Shown: positions 42,101-51,891, numbered from the stretch's first letter. The stretch: 64,000 nucleotides of DNA from Leishmania infantum JPCM5 (GCF_000002875.2 NC_009404.2:595501-659500), one strand, 5' to 3'. Numbers and translations are program-made. Notes: generated from the sequence alone by a model not told the origin.

Positions 42101-42788
42101 GATTCCAGAGAACGACGGCCCCTCACGCGGTAGTGGCGCGTCGTACAGTCAACGCAATCGCCGTGCAAGCGCGAGTGTGCCGTGCCAGCCTGTTGCCTTC
42201 CTCGGCTCCGACCCTAGGCAAGCAGCCAGCATGACTTTGCCCGCCGAAACGGCCCCAGCTGCTGTAGACATCAGCACAACGCTTGAACCAGCCGTGCTCA
42301 GCTCCACACGTGTCCCTACCCCACCTGACTCGCACACCCCTGCGTCGATCCTCGTCTCCGCCACGCAGGGGCAGCGCAGCGGCCGGCAGAGGAACAGCTG
42401 CACCCCCGGGAGCTGCTCGCTTGAGCGCGTAAACCCGACCCCGTCCGTGTGGCGGCACAGAGAGGAGAGCGGCCCCTTGGGGTACAGTGTCGAGAGTCCC
42501 AGCAGCGCACACCGGCTGCGCATCACCCTCAGGGACCCGCAAGACCCCACACGCTTTCACTACGGCGTCCCCGTCGAGCCGGACTGTCCGGTTGGGGCGC
42601 TGCGGGAGTGGATTGCAGCGATGCAGCGACCAAGCAGCGCAGTGGGCGAGGGCGTGCCGGACCTGTGCGACGCGAAGCGCTACGGCATCTTTCTGGGCGA
42701 CACGTACCTGTCCGAGGCAGACTCCGTCACCTTCGCTGAGGTGACGTGCGGTCGAAATGACAGCGTCTTCTCCATTCGCCTCCTGTAG
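39117..42788 (+). CDS. Large protein with ubiquitin-like segments at both ends
   Basis: A 1223-residue protein. Residues about 29-105 (FLVQIIAFGEVFAVPVCK to NAVLHLHSS) read like a beta-grasp, ubiquitin-like fold. Residues about 326-445 contain a second possible one, ending RVVPNTVFYFKRR. The last 90 residues (HRLRITLRDPQDPTRF to SVFSIRLL) contain a third, with the strand-helix-strand order and a late GIFLGDTYLSEADSV. Between them is a very long disordered Ala/Ser/Thr/Pro/Arg region with no repeats. There is no C-terminal Gly-Gly, so conjugation is not expected. The ATG at 39117 (MASLLRRLRSSSP) follows a GTG two codons earlier and is preferred. The fold assignments are inference from pattern. 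Confidence 0.8.
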   Translation: MASLLRRLRSSSPSLVRAGGKDDAAAADMFLVQIIAFGEVFAVPVCKTTPVTVVLRHVMEAAVTEEQAAELGSVKATLYYKDTPLRLDAAMKNVPRNAVLHLHSSVSTTSLIVRDRRRGAVSMLPDSRRRDASTTVTVRPCMRGKSVAGGGSECSGTPASHRLSSGFAGLSSAVSPDTERQGSPAAARLGGNSESVSSAFHDMGLVSMATLPLMSTAPAAAASGTGVVGEARYYYFVPCAGAATRTPIQLISTPSRTASALSLMASRRRDSAVDLANNCCFPPAGVSPLDTAAIAAAEPLLFSPLPSPSNAAAVAATDRLTGSSEKYLLVYLRLPRDKAAACMSAAALNADRNMLAEAVEVDEVPVEALLDATMSTVATTKSRATRAYAYRRLRVLRDFPVGTLRELFAVAAEHRLHVAHVEVEDEQKTFREMRVVPNTVFYFKRRVEAGSNAGTEQKDPQRSLTRERIREHLAATATVPRPLEMAKDDSSAERRPISCHIEPVRPSAGRPFPSASAPVFSGTVPSSRAHDRIQSSASISTTSSALSIQERIGAFNEGTARNPTYGAGQSACVADGSAEAASVAAPTNRYAVEGHELTLSSAMTPELAALRTEAETTARQQLSQERHRSTERDDPLNAISPEDIEAAEVEESCIDVDCCLADKEGEEAAAATPTATHRAATTQAASVLQATSMTAAAAPAVEAAASQQAAGKAYRLHRRSPTTAAAKTRSDALHSEEEVLAKAARTTASTRSPKARRASMLVAKMHDALRGHRTKSTPVSAALTPPHHAGEGPQPLFAADALQPAIDAGEPLDPLAARADGVPLRLPHAADEAADAKPKRRPSEESNKEPATGKGATPSSDGAAAVSRATSTGPPTAKMKVSDSASPFHPVRRMSSRQRKAHGAIRPSPSGKDALIAPSLAATSSLTLSTSEEVLKALRRDSAHLSNKKPKEAVKTTPAETTAWTPLSAARAAATAESAGRGKAEVGDTPGQPKVIPENDGPSRGSGASYSQRNRRASASVPCQPVAFLGSDPRQAASMTLPAETAPAAVDISTTLEPAVLSSTRVPTPPDSHTPASILVSATQGQRSGRQRNSCTPGSCSLERVNPTPSVWRHREESGPLGYSVESPSSAHRLRITLRDPQDPTRFHYGVPVEPDCPVGALREWIAAMQRPSSAVGEGVPDLCDAKRYGIFLGDTYLSEADSVTFAEVTCGRNDSVFSIRLL

Positions 42789-45302
42789 CGCCCGCCGCTG
42801 CGCCACGGGCGCACAGCTGGTTGGTGGTGATGTGCGTCTGTGCGGCTGCGTATACGTCGTGGCTGGCGCGATACTTGTGATGCATGTACGGTACACACGA
42901 CCTTCATGACTTGCACCCCGCCACGCTCTCTCTCCCTCTCCCTCTCCCTCCCTCGCCGACCCGCCAACGCCCACACAAGCACGCGCGTTGTTTTCTTGAT
43001 GGGTGAGCGGGACAAAGAGATGTGCTACGTGCACAGTGCCGCCCGTACGCACCACTGCACGCTGCGGCACTGATACCTCCTTGCCGTCGTTCCTTTCCTT
43101 TCCTTTATAGTTTTCAATCATGTTCCCCCCCCCCCCATCCGCCCCTTGTCCCCATTGTTTTTCATTGTTGAGGTGATCAGTGCCGTGGCCTCCACCGATT
43201 GCCTGTGCGCGCGCGCGTGTGCGTGCGTGTGTGTGACGACGCCAGGTGAGTTGTGTAGCTTCGTGTATGTGCATATGCAAGCCGTGATGGCTGTCTTCTT
43301 CCCTTTGGTTGCTTTACTCTGCCGCTTCACTAACACCATGACGTGCCGCCTGCTGCTCCGCTGGCATTGGCGTACCCCCGCCCCGCCTCTGTTTGCTGTG
43401 AGGGTGTCCGGCCAGGCGTTGTGCCCGATGTGCCACGCGAGACTTGCGGGTCTCTCGAGGCCCACACCTCGCTTCACACGATGCTCTTGCATGCAACGAT
43501 CCGATGACGCGCACGTCTCACTCGCGCTGCACGAGCTCCTTATCTGGCGGGCATCTACCGCTGCCCCCTGTCCCCCTTCCGGTTGACAAGCTATGCGCTC
43601 TCTGTACGCAGGCAAATGCCTATCCGCGGGCCCCTTCCGCCTGACACACCCACGCCTGTGAAGGGCGTGCGGATTCAGCAGGAGGGTGGAGCGCCCCCTG
43701 CCGCCACGGACTCATGTCGACGTCCCACCTGTCGCAGCAAATGCGGGCACGCCAACCCACACACGGACCGGGTGACATGGACGGCAATGGACGATGAAGG
43801 CAGCGAGCTACCCAGGCAGCAGTATCGTTCTGAAACGGCCCTCAGGGTGCAACAGTGCGAGCGCTGTGCAGCGCAGCTGGCATGGCGCACCGCATCCGAG
43901 CAAAGGCGTCCAGAGGCCCAAGGAGCACGAGCGGTGGACGAAAAAGGTGCGGATAGATGCCCACCGACCAACGCCACAGCGCACGCGTGCGACGCATGGC
44001 GAGAGCACCCTGAATTGGCACCGTCAAGCCCTCCAGACTGCCGTGTGGTGAGTCACCACACCATACTATGGAATACCGCGGCTTGAAGCGACTCAAGGGG
44101 AAGCATGGCAGGCAGGCGAGGATGCGCAGGACCTCAGAGGGCCCTGGCCTGAAGCTGGCCAACCTCCTCCTTGAGTTCATCCGGCATCCACCTGGACCCA
44201 TCCCCTACTACCCGCACGATAGGCGGCACCCCACCGCCCTCCAGCAGGTGCCTGGACGCGACCCTCTCGAATCAAGGCATGCGGCCCGCCCGAGTCTGTG
44301 TGGCGCCGATTGCGCCGCACGTTTGCGAAGAAGAGAAGAGGAAGGATAGGGAGAGCCCGCTTAGGCGCATGGCTCCGATTCGACGGCAGGGACGGCTCAT
44401 CCTAGACGACGAGGATGTAGCCGCAGTGTGTGGCAGAGGTAGATGAGCTGTGGTTGCGTATGCGTGTACGTGTCCTGACTTGTTCGTGGCAGAAACGGGC
44501 ACGGTGGAAAGTGAAAAAGAAAAGTGCCGCATCACTTCATGGGTGCATTGCGCTCGATCGGCATCGTTTTCGCTTCCCTCTCACTGTGTGTGTGTGTGTG
44601 TGCTGATGGATACGCGTGTGCCTCGCGAGTACGTCTCCTCCCTCCCTCTCTGTGGTTGTCCTGTGCCGTCTTCCCATGTTTCTGCGTTGCTCGCTTCTCT
44701 TTCTCTCGCCCCTTCTCTCTATATGAGCAAGGTAGCACCTCTAACGTGTCTTGGCTCGGCCCTCTTCGTCCACCAACAGCCGCCAGCTGCGTGCGGAGGG
44801 GCTGGTGGTGGTGGTGGGGGGGGGCGCAGAGAAGGGCAACCCACCTGTGACGGCCGCACATTCATCTCTACTCACCGCAGTCTCTGGGGTGCGGTGTGTG
44901 GACTCCTCCCATCCTCCCAGTACGAGATCCTCGCAGCCGCTGTCTTGCTCTTCTCTTGAGCGCATCCTGTAGCTGCCGCGCCGCCTCGGCGCCCCCTTTT
45001 CCTTTGCCTCACACACTCTACCGCTGCCCCCTCCCTCCCTCCCTCGCATATACGCGCACACAGAGGTGTCTTCGTTCCCCCTCTTTTACGTCAAGCACTT
45101 CTCTGCGTGACGGCCTCTCGCTCGAGTTGCATGGGGCACTGGGCCAAACTTGTAGCCCCCCCTCCCCTCCTCTCTGCGCGCCGTCTTCTCTGCACGCGTG
45201 CGCCTACGTGTCGGGCGGTCCTCCGAGACGACACCGCCCTTCCCTCTCCCTTGCGGGGCCGACTGAGCGAGAATAGCAGAAAGGCACGGGAACCTTTAGG
45301 CG
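42789..45302. other. Long 3'UTR/intergenic region with retroposon-like insert
   Basis: Pyrimidine-rich at both ends, with a different, balanced-composition block in the middle (about 43560-44350; see the mobile element). Other landmarks are a 10-C run near 43125, GC/GT repeats at 43205-43235, a G run at 44814-44824 and (GT)n near 44585-44600. Confidence 0.6.
43560..44350 (+). mobile_element. SIDER2-like degenerate retroposon (candidate)
   Basis: This block lacks the CT and GT bias of the surrounding spacer, has no coding frame of note and lies wholly in the presumed 3'UTR of the gene at 39117. Size (about 700-800 bp) and position fit SIDER elements, extinct short retroposons common in Leishmania 3'UTRs, where SIDER2 can promote mRNA decay. 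Phrases such as acgcaggcaaatgcctat and ggattcagcaggaggg seem SIDER-like to me, but I cannot align to a consensus. No target-site duplication or poly-A tail was located, so the ends are approximate. Confidence 0.45.
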
Positions 45303-46325
45303 ATGCTGCATCGCTCTTTCTGGCGATTGACAGCAGCGGCCGCTGCCAGCTCTGCCGCGAGTGGCGAGACGCTTGCGCCCTTCACTGCCCGCGTCGGGGC
45401 TCTGTGCAAGCAGATGCGCGCAGCAGGCGCGGAGTTCGGCTGCGTTGCCGTGGACCCCAGCGAGGAGCAGTGCCGCGGCCTCGTAGCCAAGTGCGCCCTT
45501 CGGGAGGGCACCACTGTCATGTCGGTTCCTCTCCAGTCGTGCGGCATTTCCTCCGAGCAGCTCATCAAGGACAACGCGTTTGTGCAGGCGATGAAGCCCC
45601 CGAGCCTGAATGTGGTGCGACACCTCATGAACACCCGCAGCATTCGCGATCCGGTGATGCACGAGCAGTTCTACCTGGCGCTTCTCATTGCGGCCGACCA
45701 CATGAACCCCGCCAGCCCCCGCAGCGACTACTACAACCTCCTCCCGCACCCCGCCATTGATGACGCTCTGGTGATTCAGCGCCACAAGGACGTTCTCGAC
45801 CCGCTGCTGCTCGTGGAGTGGGACGACTATCAGAAGGAGATGCTCTCCGTCCTGCACCACCTGCTCCGGCGCTGGGGCTCGCCGTTGGCCCCGCCCATCC
45901 AGGTGGCGTACTGGGCCCTGCGCACCGTGCTCAGCCGCATGCACATGCTGCCGAAGGCTGGTTTGGCACCACAGCAGGTGGGGTCCGCCCTCAGCTACAC
46001 GGCACTGTACGCTGTCGATCAAGCTGACCTGCAGACGCGATGGCGGAGGCGATTCAAGTCCATTCTAAGCTCGCTGACTGGCAACCCAGCTGACGCCGAG
46101 GAGTACCACCTCGTCCCCACGCTAGTGCCACTGCTGGACATGACCCCGCACATCCCCTCCAGCAACGTGCAGGTGGAGGTGAACACGCGTGGCGCCGCCG
46201 TCGGCGGCTGTGCGGAGCTTCGCGCGGTGCGCGACATCGACGCTGGAGAGACGATTGGGCTGCGCTTCAACGCCTCCCAGGCGCCAGCGTTTCTGCTCTT
46301 CCGCTTTGGCTTCATTCCGCAGTAG
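45303..46325 (+). CDS. SET-domain protein of the LSMT/SETD type, possibly inactive
   Basis: A 340-residue protein. Residues about 40-80 match the SET N-flank (FGCVAVDPSEEQCRGLVAKC, then TVMSVPL). The C-terminal part matches the SET core: LVPLLDMTPHIPSSN, AVRDIDAGETIGLRF and AFLLFRFGFIPQ. Family members methylate lysine or histidine using S-adenosylmethionine. Two usually invariant positions look altered. The NH of the DxxNH motif is PH (Pro282, His283), and the tyrosine expected in the following strand is Phe322. The protein stops soon after the SET core, without the substrate-binding C-terminal domain of plant LSMT. The first 20 residues (MLHRSFWRLTAAAAASSAAS) look like a mitochondrial presequence. 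The start at 45303 is the first ATG in frame. Confidence 0.8.
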   Translation: MLHRSFWRLTAAAAASSAASGETLAPFTARVGALCKQMRAAGAEFGCVAVDPSEEQCRGLVAKCALREGTTVMSVPLQSCGISSEQLIKDNAFVQAMKPPSLNVVRHLMNTRSIRDPVMHEQFYLALLIAADHMNPASPRSDYYNLLPHPAIDDALVIQRHKDVLDPLLLVEWDDYQKEMLSVLHHLLRRWGSPLAPPIQVAYWALRTVLSRMHMLPKAGLAPQQVGSALSYTALYAVDQADLQTRWRRRFKSILSSLTGNPADAEEYHLVPTLVPLLDMTPHIPSSNVQVEVNTRGAAVGGCAELRAVRDIDAGETIGLRFNASQAPAFLLFRFGFIPQ

Positions 46326-46779
46326 TGTGCGCGTGCGCCACGCCGACGTTGTCCTCTCCGTGCCGTGTGGCTGCTTGGTGTGGTTCGATGCGCCGCTGCT
46401 GCCGCCGCCGCGCCTCTCTTGTACACCACTGCACTACACACCTCCTCCCACCCCGCCTCCATTATGTGTTTTGGCGCTCGTCAAGTCCGACGTGAGCGTT
46501 TCGTAGTTGTCGTTGGCTTGTTACTTGGATGTCGCTGTCTTCTCACTCGCTCTTACACACTCATCACATATACACACACGCGCCCCCTTGCCTCTCTGTT
46601 CGGACTGCGTCGCTTTTTCTTTGGGGGGGGGGGAAGGGGGCGCTGAGCGGGTCTGTTCGTGCGACTCGCGACGGCCGCGCTGACTGCGAATCCGACACAG
46701 ATGAAGGTAAACACGCAATCCCCCCCCCCTCCCCCCAAACAAAACCGAACGATGCCGTCGTGGCGTGCCGTGTGCTCTG

Positions 46780-46819
<40 letters not shown>

Positions 46820-47727
46820 CAAGGACTTCCGGCGGCTCACCACCGCCGCCCTTGGCTTTCGGTTCCACGGCTTCTCTCGAACAGGCGACGCTGTTAGCTG
46901 TTCCCACACGCACGCTGACGGGCACGAGGGCGTGCATCCATCTCGCATCCACCGCCACCGCCCCTCTTGAGTTCCTTTAGTATACTCTCTCACTTCTCCT
47001 CGCGTGCCGTTCTCTCTTATAGGCTTTGTGCCGTCGTCAGCGGTGGAGATGGGCGTCGCACTCAGGCACATACACACCGGCTCCCATGGACAATCCAGGC
47101 GCCCCTCTCTCTCTCACTTTCTGCGTTCTCCTCGTCGACACACACCCACCTTGCGGTCACCGCCGGTGAGGGAAAGAGAGGGGAAGGGGGTCACGGCTGC
47201 ACTTCGTGACGCTCTCGCTCGCTCTGGGCGTTGCGGCTGTCGTTGTTTGCGTCTATCCGTCCGCCCATCTCATCTCTACATCCTCCTATGGTGTGTGTAT
47301 GGGGGAGGGGAGGCGTGTGCCGGTGAGCAACGGAGCGCGCGTAGCGCGCGCGGTCGCCCAGGCTTGCTGTGTAAGCGGATGATGTCTCACGGCTTCAGGC
47401 ACCTGCCTCGTACGCTCTTGGTGCAGCTATACGAGCCCGAGCTGGCTCGTTTCTCAATACATGCATGTGCGCCCACAAACTCGACGTCATGTGCTCTCTT
47501 CTTTCTCTCCTTCTTTTCCTTTCTGCAACGAACTGGCGCACACGCGGGCGTGAACTCCCTCACCTCGCCTCCCAAATCCTCACACACGTACCCGCCGCTG
47601 GTGGTGTAACTCCCAAACCCTTCCCAGCAACACGCTTGTGCTTGGTCTCGCTCTCTCCTCCGTTTGCCTCCCCACAGCGCGCACCTCCCTCTCCTCTGCC
47701 TTCCGCGATTCACCAGATCGCACGAGC
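46326..47727. other. Intergenic region
   Basis: No gene seen. It contains a G run at about 46622-46632, C runs near 46720, (CA)n at 46782-46817, CT-rich tracts and a splice-type region shortly before 47728. Confidence 0.6.
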
Positions 47728-48165
47728 ATGTCCGCCGAGGCCGAGTCGATGCCTGCGCCGCAGGAGATCGCTCCTGCCACCCACACCACGCCGACGGTGG
47801 TAGAGCTGAAGCCGAAGAACACGCACCGCCTCAACCGCATCCTGCGCAAGCCCAAGGCCTCACTGCCGCCGCGCAAGTGGCACCCCGACGAGGAGGGCGA
47901 GCTCCGTGCTGTCGGCGTGCCACCGAGCGTGGTGAACACGCTCCTCGCAAGCCTGTCGGAGGAGGAGAAGAAGCGTGCCGCCGCTGGTCTGGATCCGCTA
48001 AGCGCGACGCAGGAGGCACTGATCCGACGCGCCGCACGCTTCGGTCTTAACATTAACAGCAGCGACCCCGCGGCGCCTGTGGCTCCGGTGCCAACCTTCA
48101 TGGTGGACGAGGAGACGCTGCGCCGCCGCGAGGAGCGCTTTAAACAGGCCGCGCCGTCGCAGTAG
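47728..48165 (+). CDS. Small charged protein with RAARFG/EERF motif
   Basis: A 145-residue protein, hydrophilic and free of signal or membrane segments. A basic stretch (NTHRLNRILRKPKASLPPRK) is followed by a helical region (SEEEKKRAAAGLDPLS), then IRRAARFGLNIN and TLRRREERFKQAAPSQ at the end. Short arginine-rich RAxRFG-type motifs recall the C-terminal repeats of SARNP/CIP29/Tho1, mRNA-export RNA-binding proteins. The resemblance is limited to that motif and no SAP domain is visible at the N-terminus. The ATG at 47728 (MSAEAESMPA) is the best start; the upstream frame is pyrimidine leader. Confidence 0.75.
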   Translation: MSAEAESMPAPQEIAPATHTTPTVVELKPKNTHRLNRILRKPKASLPPRKWHPDEEGELRAVGVPPSVVNTLLASLSEEEKKRAAAGLDPLSATQEALIRRAARFGLNINSSDPAAPVAPVPTFMVDEETLRRREERFKQAAPSQ

Positions 48166-49204
48166 GGTATCGGAAAAGCGCAAGCGATCGTTGCGAAGGT
48201 GACGTTGGAAGCACAGGTGGTGTGTGGGTTGCCGGCGCGATAGAAAGACTTGGTCGGCTGGGGAAGAGAGGACGGACGCCGAGTGCAAGTAGGTGCCTCT
48301 GCAGTGCCGGCGCGTACACCCACCCCAGGCAGCCATACTCGCCCCTTCCTTTCCGCGTTCTCCAGTCGCTACCCCAACCGCCCACGCTGATGTGCGCATG
48401 CATGCATGTACGTGCACGCGCAGGCGTATTTCTGTAGGACGTGTTTGAAAACAGCGGAAAGCGAAACAAGAGAAGCATGCAGTTGCCAGCACAGCCTATC
48501 TCAGTCACAAGTGGCTCCGTGCATGCGGCACCAACAGAAACGATGGCAGACGAAGCGCTGCATCTCGCGAGAGAAATATTTTTGTGCTCTCACGCCCTAG
48601 AGAGCAGGGGCCTACAGTGTATTCACAGACGTGTGAATGTGTGCACGTGGAGCTGCGTGCCGTCGGCGCATCTCCGAAGCGAGTAGACGCACACCGAACT
48701 TACACCCCCTACACACCGCCATGACGCGCGCAGCAGCATCCGTGCGTGTAGCCCCTCTATGCTGCGCGACTTCCTCAACATTCACGTGCTCGCTGTGTGT
48801 CGCTCGCTCGTGCTTTGCGTCTTCTTCCCGATTTATGCACGTGTGTCGGTGCCTGAGGAGCCAATCACGGCGCGCACTCGCACACACACACACACACACA
48901 ACAACAACAACAACAACAACAACCGCCCTCCCTCTCTCGACGGACGCTGCTGGGGCTGGAAACATACTAGGGAAGAGAACGGCCGAGCCTGTCGGTGGCT
49001 CTCCACCCTCTCTTTCTTTCTCAGGGCTTGCCTCTTCACCCCCCCCCCCCCACAGGCTGACATTACACCCCGTTCCTTCACTCATAGACCAACAGATAGA
49101 GCTGCATTGCTTTCCGTGGGAGCAGCGGCGCCCGCCTGTGGGTCTGTGCCTGCCTCCATCTCTGCTCCCCCCTATCGTGCGCGCTTCGCTGCGGTTCGGT
49201 GGCC
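48166..49204. other. Intergenic region
   Basis: No gene seen. (CA)n at about 48881-48900 runs directly into (AAC)n at about 48898-48922, and a C run lies at about 49040-49051. The CT-rich block just upstream of 49204 probably contains the splice tract for the next gene. Confidence 0.6.
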
Positions 49205-50383
49205 ATGAGCGGCGTCGCCACGCGACCAGAGGCGGCAACGACGCCTGTGTCGGTGCAGCTCACACCGATCGTGCCGATCCGGGTCTTTGACGCGCATGGC
49301 GAGTACTTTGACACAGAGATGGACATCGACGCCCCGCTGCGCTCGTTGCAGCTAGCAATCGAGGACTACTTCAAGGTGAAGCCGGAGGTGCAGCTGCTCC
49401 TGCACAACCGGCAGCAAATCCACGCAGACCGCTCGCTGCGCGACAACGGGTGCCTGCTGCTGAAAGGAGACCCCTATGTAAAGCTCGTGTGCCTCCTGAA
49501 GCGCGGTCCAGTGCTGAACCTGCAGTGCGAGGTGGGACCCATCACCTACGTGGTTGCTTGCCACGAGATGGCGACGGTGTGGGAGGTAAAGAAGATGCTG
49601 TGCGAGGAGATGGAGCGGCAGCAGCGACGCGCCGCGCCCGGGGGCGCGGCGTCGCGCCGGCTGACGTGCGGGCCGGAGCGACTGCGTCTGCTGTGGCGGT
49701 ACATGGAGCTGAATGACAAGGCTACCCTGCACTACTACCGCATCTCGACGAACGCGGTGCTGCACGTGATGCACCGCCGGCGGGCCTCGCTGCCGGCCGC
49801 CGCCGCAGCCTCGAGTCCGTTGAGCCGCGAGACGGGGCTAAACCGCACCGTCACAGCGCAACAGCCGTCCACGGCAGCGTGGTGGCAGCAACCCCGTGCA
49901 GCGTCGGCGTCGCCCAGTAGCGCTGCCTGTGCTCCAGCGGCGTCGACTGCCTCCGTACCGGAGGCACGGTTGACGCACAGCCCGCTAGAAGCGTACACCG
50001 ACGCCTTTGGCGCCGCCGCAAGACCTTGCATGGCGTTGCCGGTGGTGTCGGCGTACACGCAGCCGCCACCGTCACTGCTGGCTGCTGCGGAACCGATGGC
50101 CGCCTATGCCGGGCCCGTGCCGGACGCACCCCAGCACCACCACGACCCCCTCACGAGCTCCGAGGTAGTGACCTTGTCGCTCGCCGTGCGTTCGCTCGAG
50201 GCTCAGCTGCGCAGCCTCCAGCAGGAGCAGCGGCAGGTGGAGCAGTACCAGCAGTCCCTCACCGCCTACCAGCGCGGCAGCCTCGCCGACGCTCAGCAGC
50301 GCATCCTGGAGCTGGAGGAGACGGTGAAGCGGTTCCACGCACTGCTACAACGCGCCGTCGCGCTCATCCCTGCAGCGGCGTGA
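49205..50383 (+). CDS. Two ubiquitin-like segments plus coiled coil
   Basis: A 392-residue protein. Residues about 14-95 (IVPIRVFDAHGEYFDTEMDI to VKLVCLLKRG) and about 98-195 (VLNLQCEVGPITYVVACHEM to NAVLHVMHRR) look like tandem ubiquitin-like folds. A Ser/Ala/Pro-rich linker follows, then a C-terminal coiled coil at about 318-385 (VRSLEAQLRSLQQEQRQVEQ, AQQRILELEETVKRFHALLQ). No Gly-Gly end is present. This is an adaptor-like layout. The segment organisation echoes the protein at 39117 in the same cluster. It is the last gene of the plus-strand unit. The ATG at 49205 is used; the GTG two codons upstream is not a plausible start. Confidence 0.85.
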   Translation: MSGVATRPEAATTPVSVQLTPIVPIRVFDAHGEYFDTEMDIDAPLRSLQLAIEDYFKVKPEVQLLLHNRQQIHADRSLRDNGCLLLKGDPYVKLVCLLKRGPVLNLQCEVGPITYVVACHEMATVWEVKKMLCEEMERQQRRAAPGGAASRRLTCGPERLRLLWRYMELNDKATLHYYRISTNAVLHVMHRRRASLPAAAAASSPLSRETGLNRTVTAQQPSTAAWWQQPRAASASPSSAACAPAASTASVPEARLTHSPLEAYTDAFGAAARPCMALPVVSAYTQPPPSLLAAAEPMAAYAGPVPDAPQHHHDPLTSSEVVTLSLAVRSLEAQLRSLQQEQRQVEQYQQSLTAYQRGSLADAQQRILELEETVKRFHALLQRAVALIPAAA

Positions 50384-51891
50384 CATCGGCTCACTTCCTT
50401 ATGCGAGGGAGCGTGACCGCTGTCCCTCTGCACCTTCACCCTCACCTCTCTGTGCGCACGCTCCTTTTCGTGTTCGTGTCCAGAGCCTTTCTTGCCTTTC
50501 CGCGCCAACAACAAACACAAGCGGCCGCTACGCCCCACGCGCGGGCCCCCCCACCCCCCGCCGCGCCATCGCGGCGGCGGGCCGCCAATGGGTCGTGTGC
50601 TCCCCCCTCCCCGTGTGTGCGTCATCCTGCCTTTCTCCGCCATTCGCTTCTGCCTTTGTTCGCCTCTCTTTGCCCCTGCGCGCAAGCCCTTTCCTTTTGG
50701 GTGGGCGTGGAAGGCCCGGCCCGGCGGGGAGGGGGGGCTAGGCCGCGGCGCAGCCGCGTGGGTTGGGGGCCAGGGGACGGTCCTCGGGGAAGGTGGTAGA
50801 GGGGGGTTGGGGGCGGGGTGGGGGTTGTCGCGTGGCGCCGCGGCCGTTTGCGCATAAAGGGGGGAGGGGGCGGCCACGTGCGCGCCTCATGCGGTTTCCG
50901 CCCGTCTTCGTTTCTCGTGATGTCCACGGACGCTGGAGAGGGACGCAGGCGGGCGAGCAAGCGGAACAGTTCGCCGCCTCTTTTTTTTTTAGAATACGCC
51001 GACACACACCTGCACAGGCAAAGGGACACGAGAGAGATGACAGCACAAAAGCAGTGGGCAACCTTCTTCACTCGTCACACGTGGTGGGCATCACGGCGTG
51101 TCTGCTCACCATCCATGACGGCACGAGCAACAACGGAGGAAGAACAAGAGAGGAGCGAGTGCCGCCACTTTCACATGCGTATAGGCCTACGAATGGGCGA
51201 GCGAGATCGGCGGCCGTCGTTGCTCAGCGGCATCGGAGAAGGCGGGGCAGTGAGCATCGAAAGAGGGGTAACGAAGGAGCACGAACACAAAGGAAGGGTG
51301 AAAAACCAAACGCGCTCACATATCCCTTCCCCCGCTCTTTTCATCGCCACCAATGCGTACCCACGTGCCTGCTCGGCCTAGAGCAACGGAGAGCAGCCAT
51401 TGGGGTATCAGTTAGCGAATCAACACCGAGGAGAGTGTGTGGGAGATGGGGTGGGGGGCAACGAAAGGGAAGGGGGCGGGTGATTTGTGGGGCGTGGCGC
51501 CTCCGTGTGAAGGGGCGCAACAGCCCCTCCAAAAAAAAAAATAGTGCAGCACAGCAGTCGAAAGGAAGGAATGAGAGTGAAAGCGAAATACATCACAGCG
51601 ACGGAGGGAGAGGGAAAGAGGGAGAGGGGTGGCGCAGAGGCACGCACACCTGCACACGCACCCTCGCCGTCCCGCTCTCCTCTTCCCTTGCCTCCCGGAC
51701 AGGGTTGAAAACGCAGCAACGCCAAGCGCCGCAAACGGACGATTGAGAGGAGGACACACACGCACGCGCACACACACCCAGAAGCAGCTGAACGCGATGG
51801 AAAAAAAAATGGCGCGGCAGCTGCACAGTAACAGTCGACGCAGCAGGTGCGGATGGATGGTGCGGTGGCTTCTGTGCACATCAACGCCTTC
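50384..51891. other. Convergent strand-switch region
   Basis: The plus-strand cluster ends at 50383 and the minus-strand cluster ends at 51892, so two polycistronic units converge here over about 1.5 kb. No gene on either strand is supported. It contains a GC hairpin (8-bp stem, 50558-50565 with 50570-50577), a G-rich block (50724-50873), and a purine-rich right half with an A run near 51531-51541. In Leishmania, convergent regions are sites of transcription termination marked by base J and histone H3.V; that is family knowledge, not visible here. Confidence 0.8.
50724..50873 (+). repeat. G-rich block with quadruplex potential
   Basis: Within about 150 bp the plus strand carries many runs of four or more G separated by short loops (for example ggggaggggggg, ggttgggggcc, ggggttgggggcggggtggggg). 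Its complement is C-rich. It lies in the middle of the convergent region. Confidence 0.8.

Noticed and set aside
46782..46817. (CA)n microsatellite
   Set aside because: Ordinary for Leishmania spacers; many similar runs in the window have no specific association.
50026..50799. 257-codon frame at the strand switch
   Set aside because: It overlaps the end of the gene at 49205 in another frame and runs into G/C-rich non-coding sequence.
50763..51746. 327-codon frame in the convergent region
   Set aside because: Arg/Gly-rich translation of the G-rich block; no ATG-supported start with coding bias.
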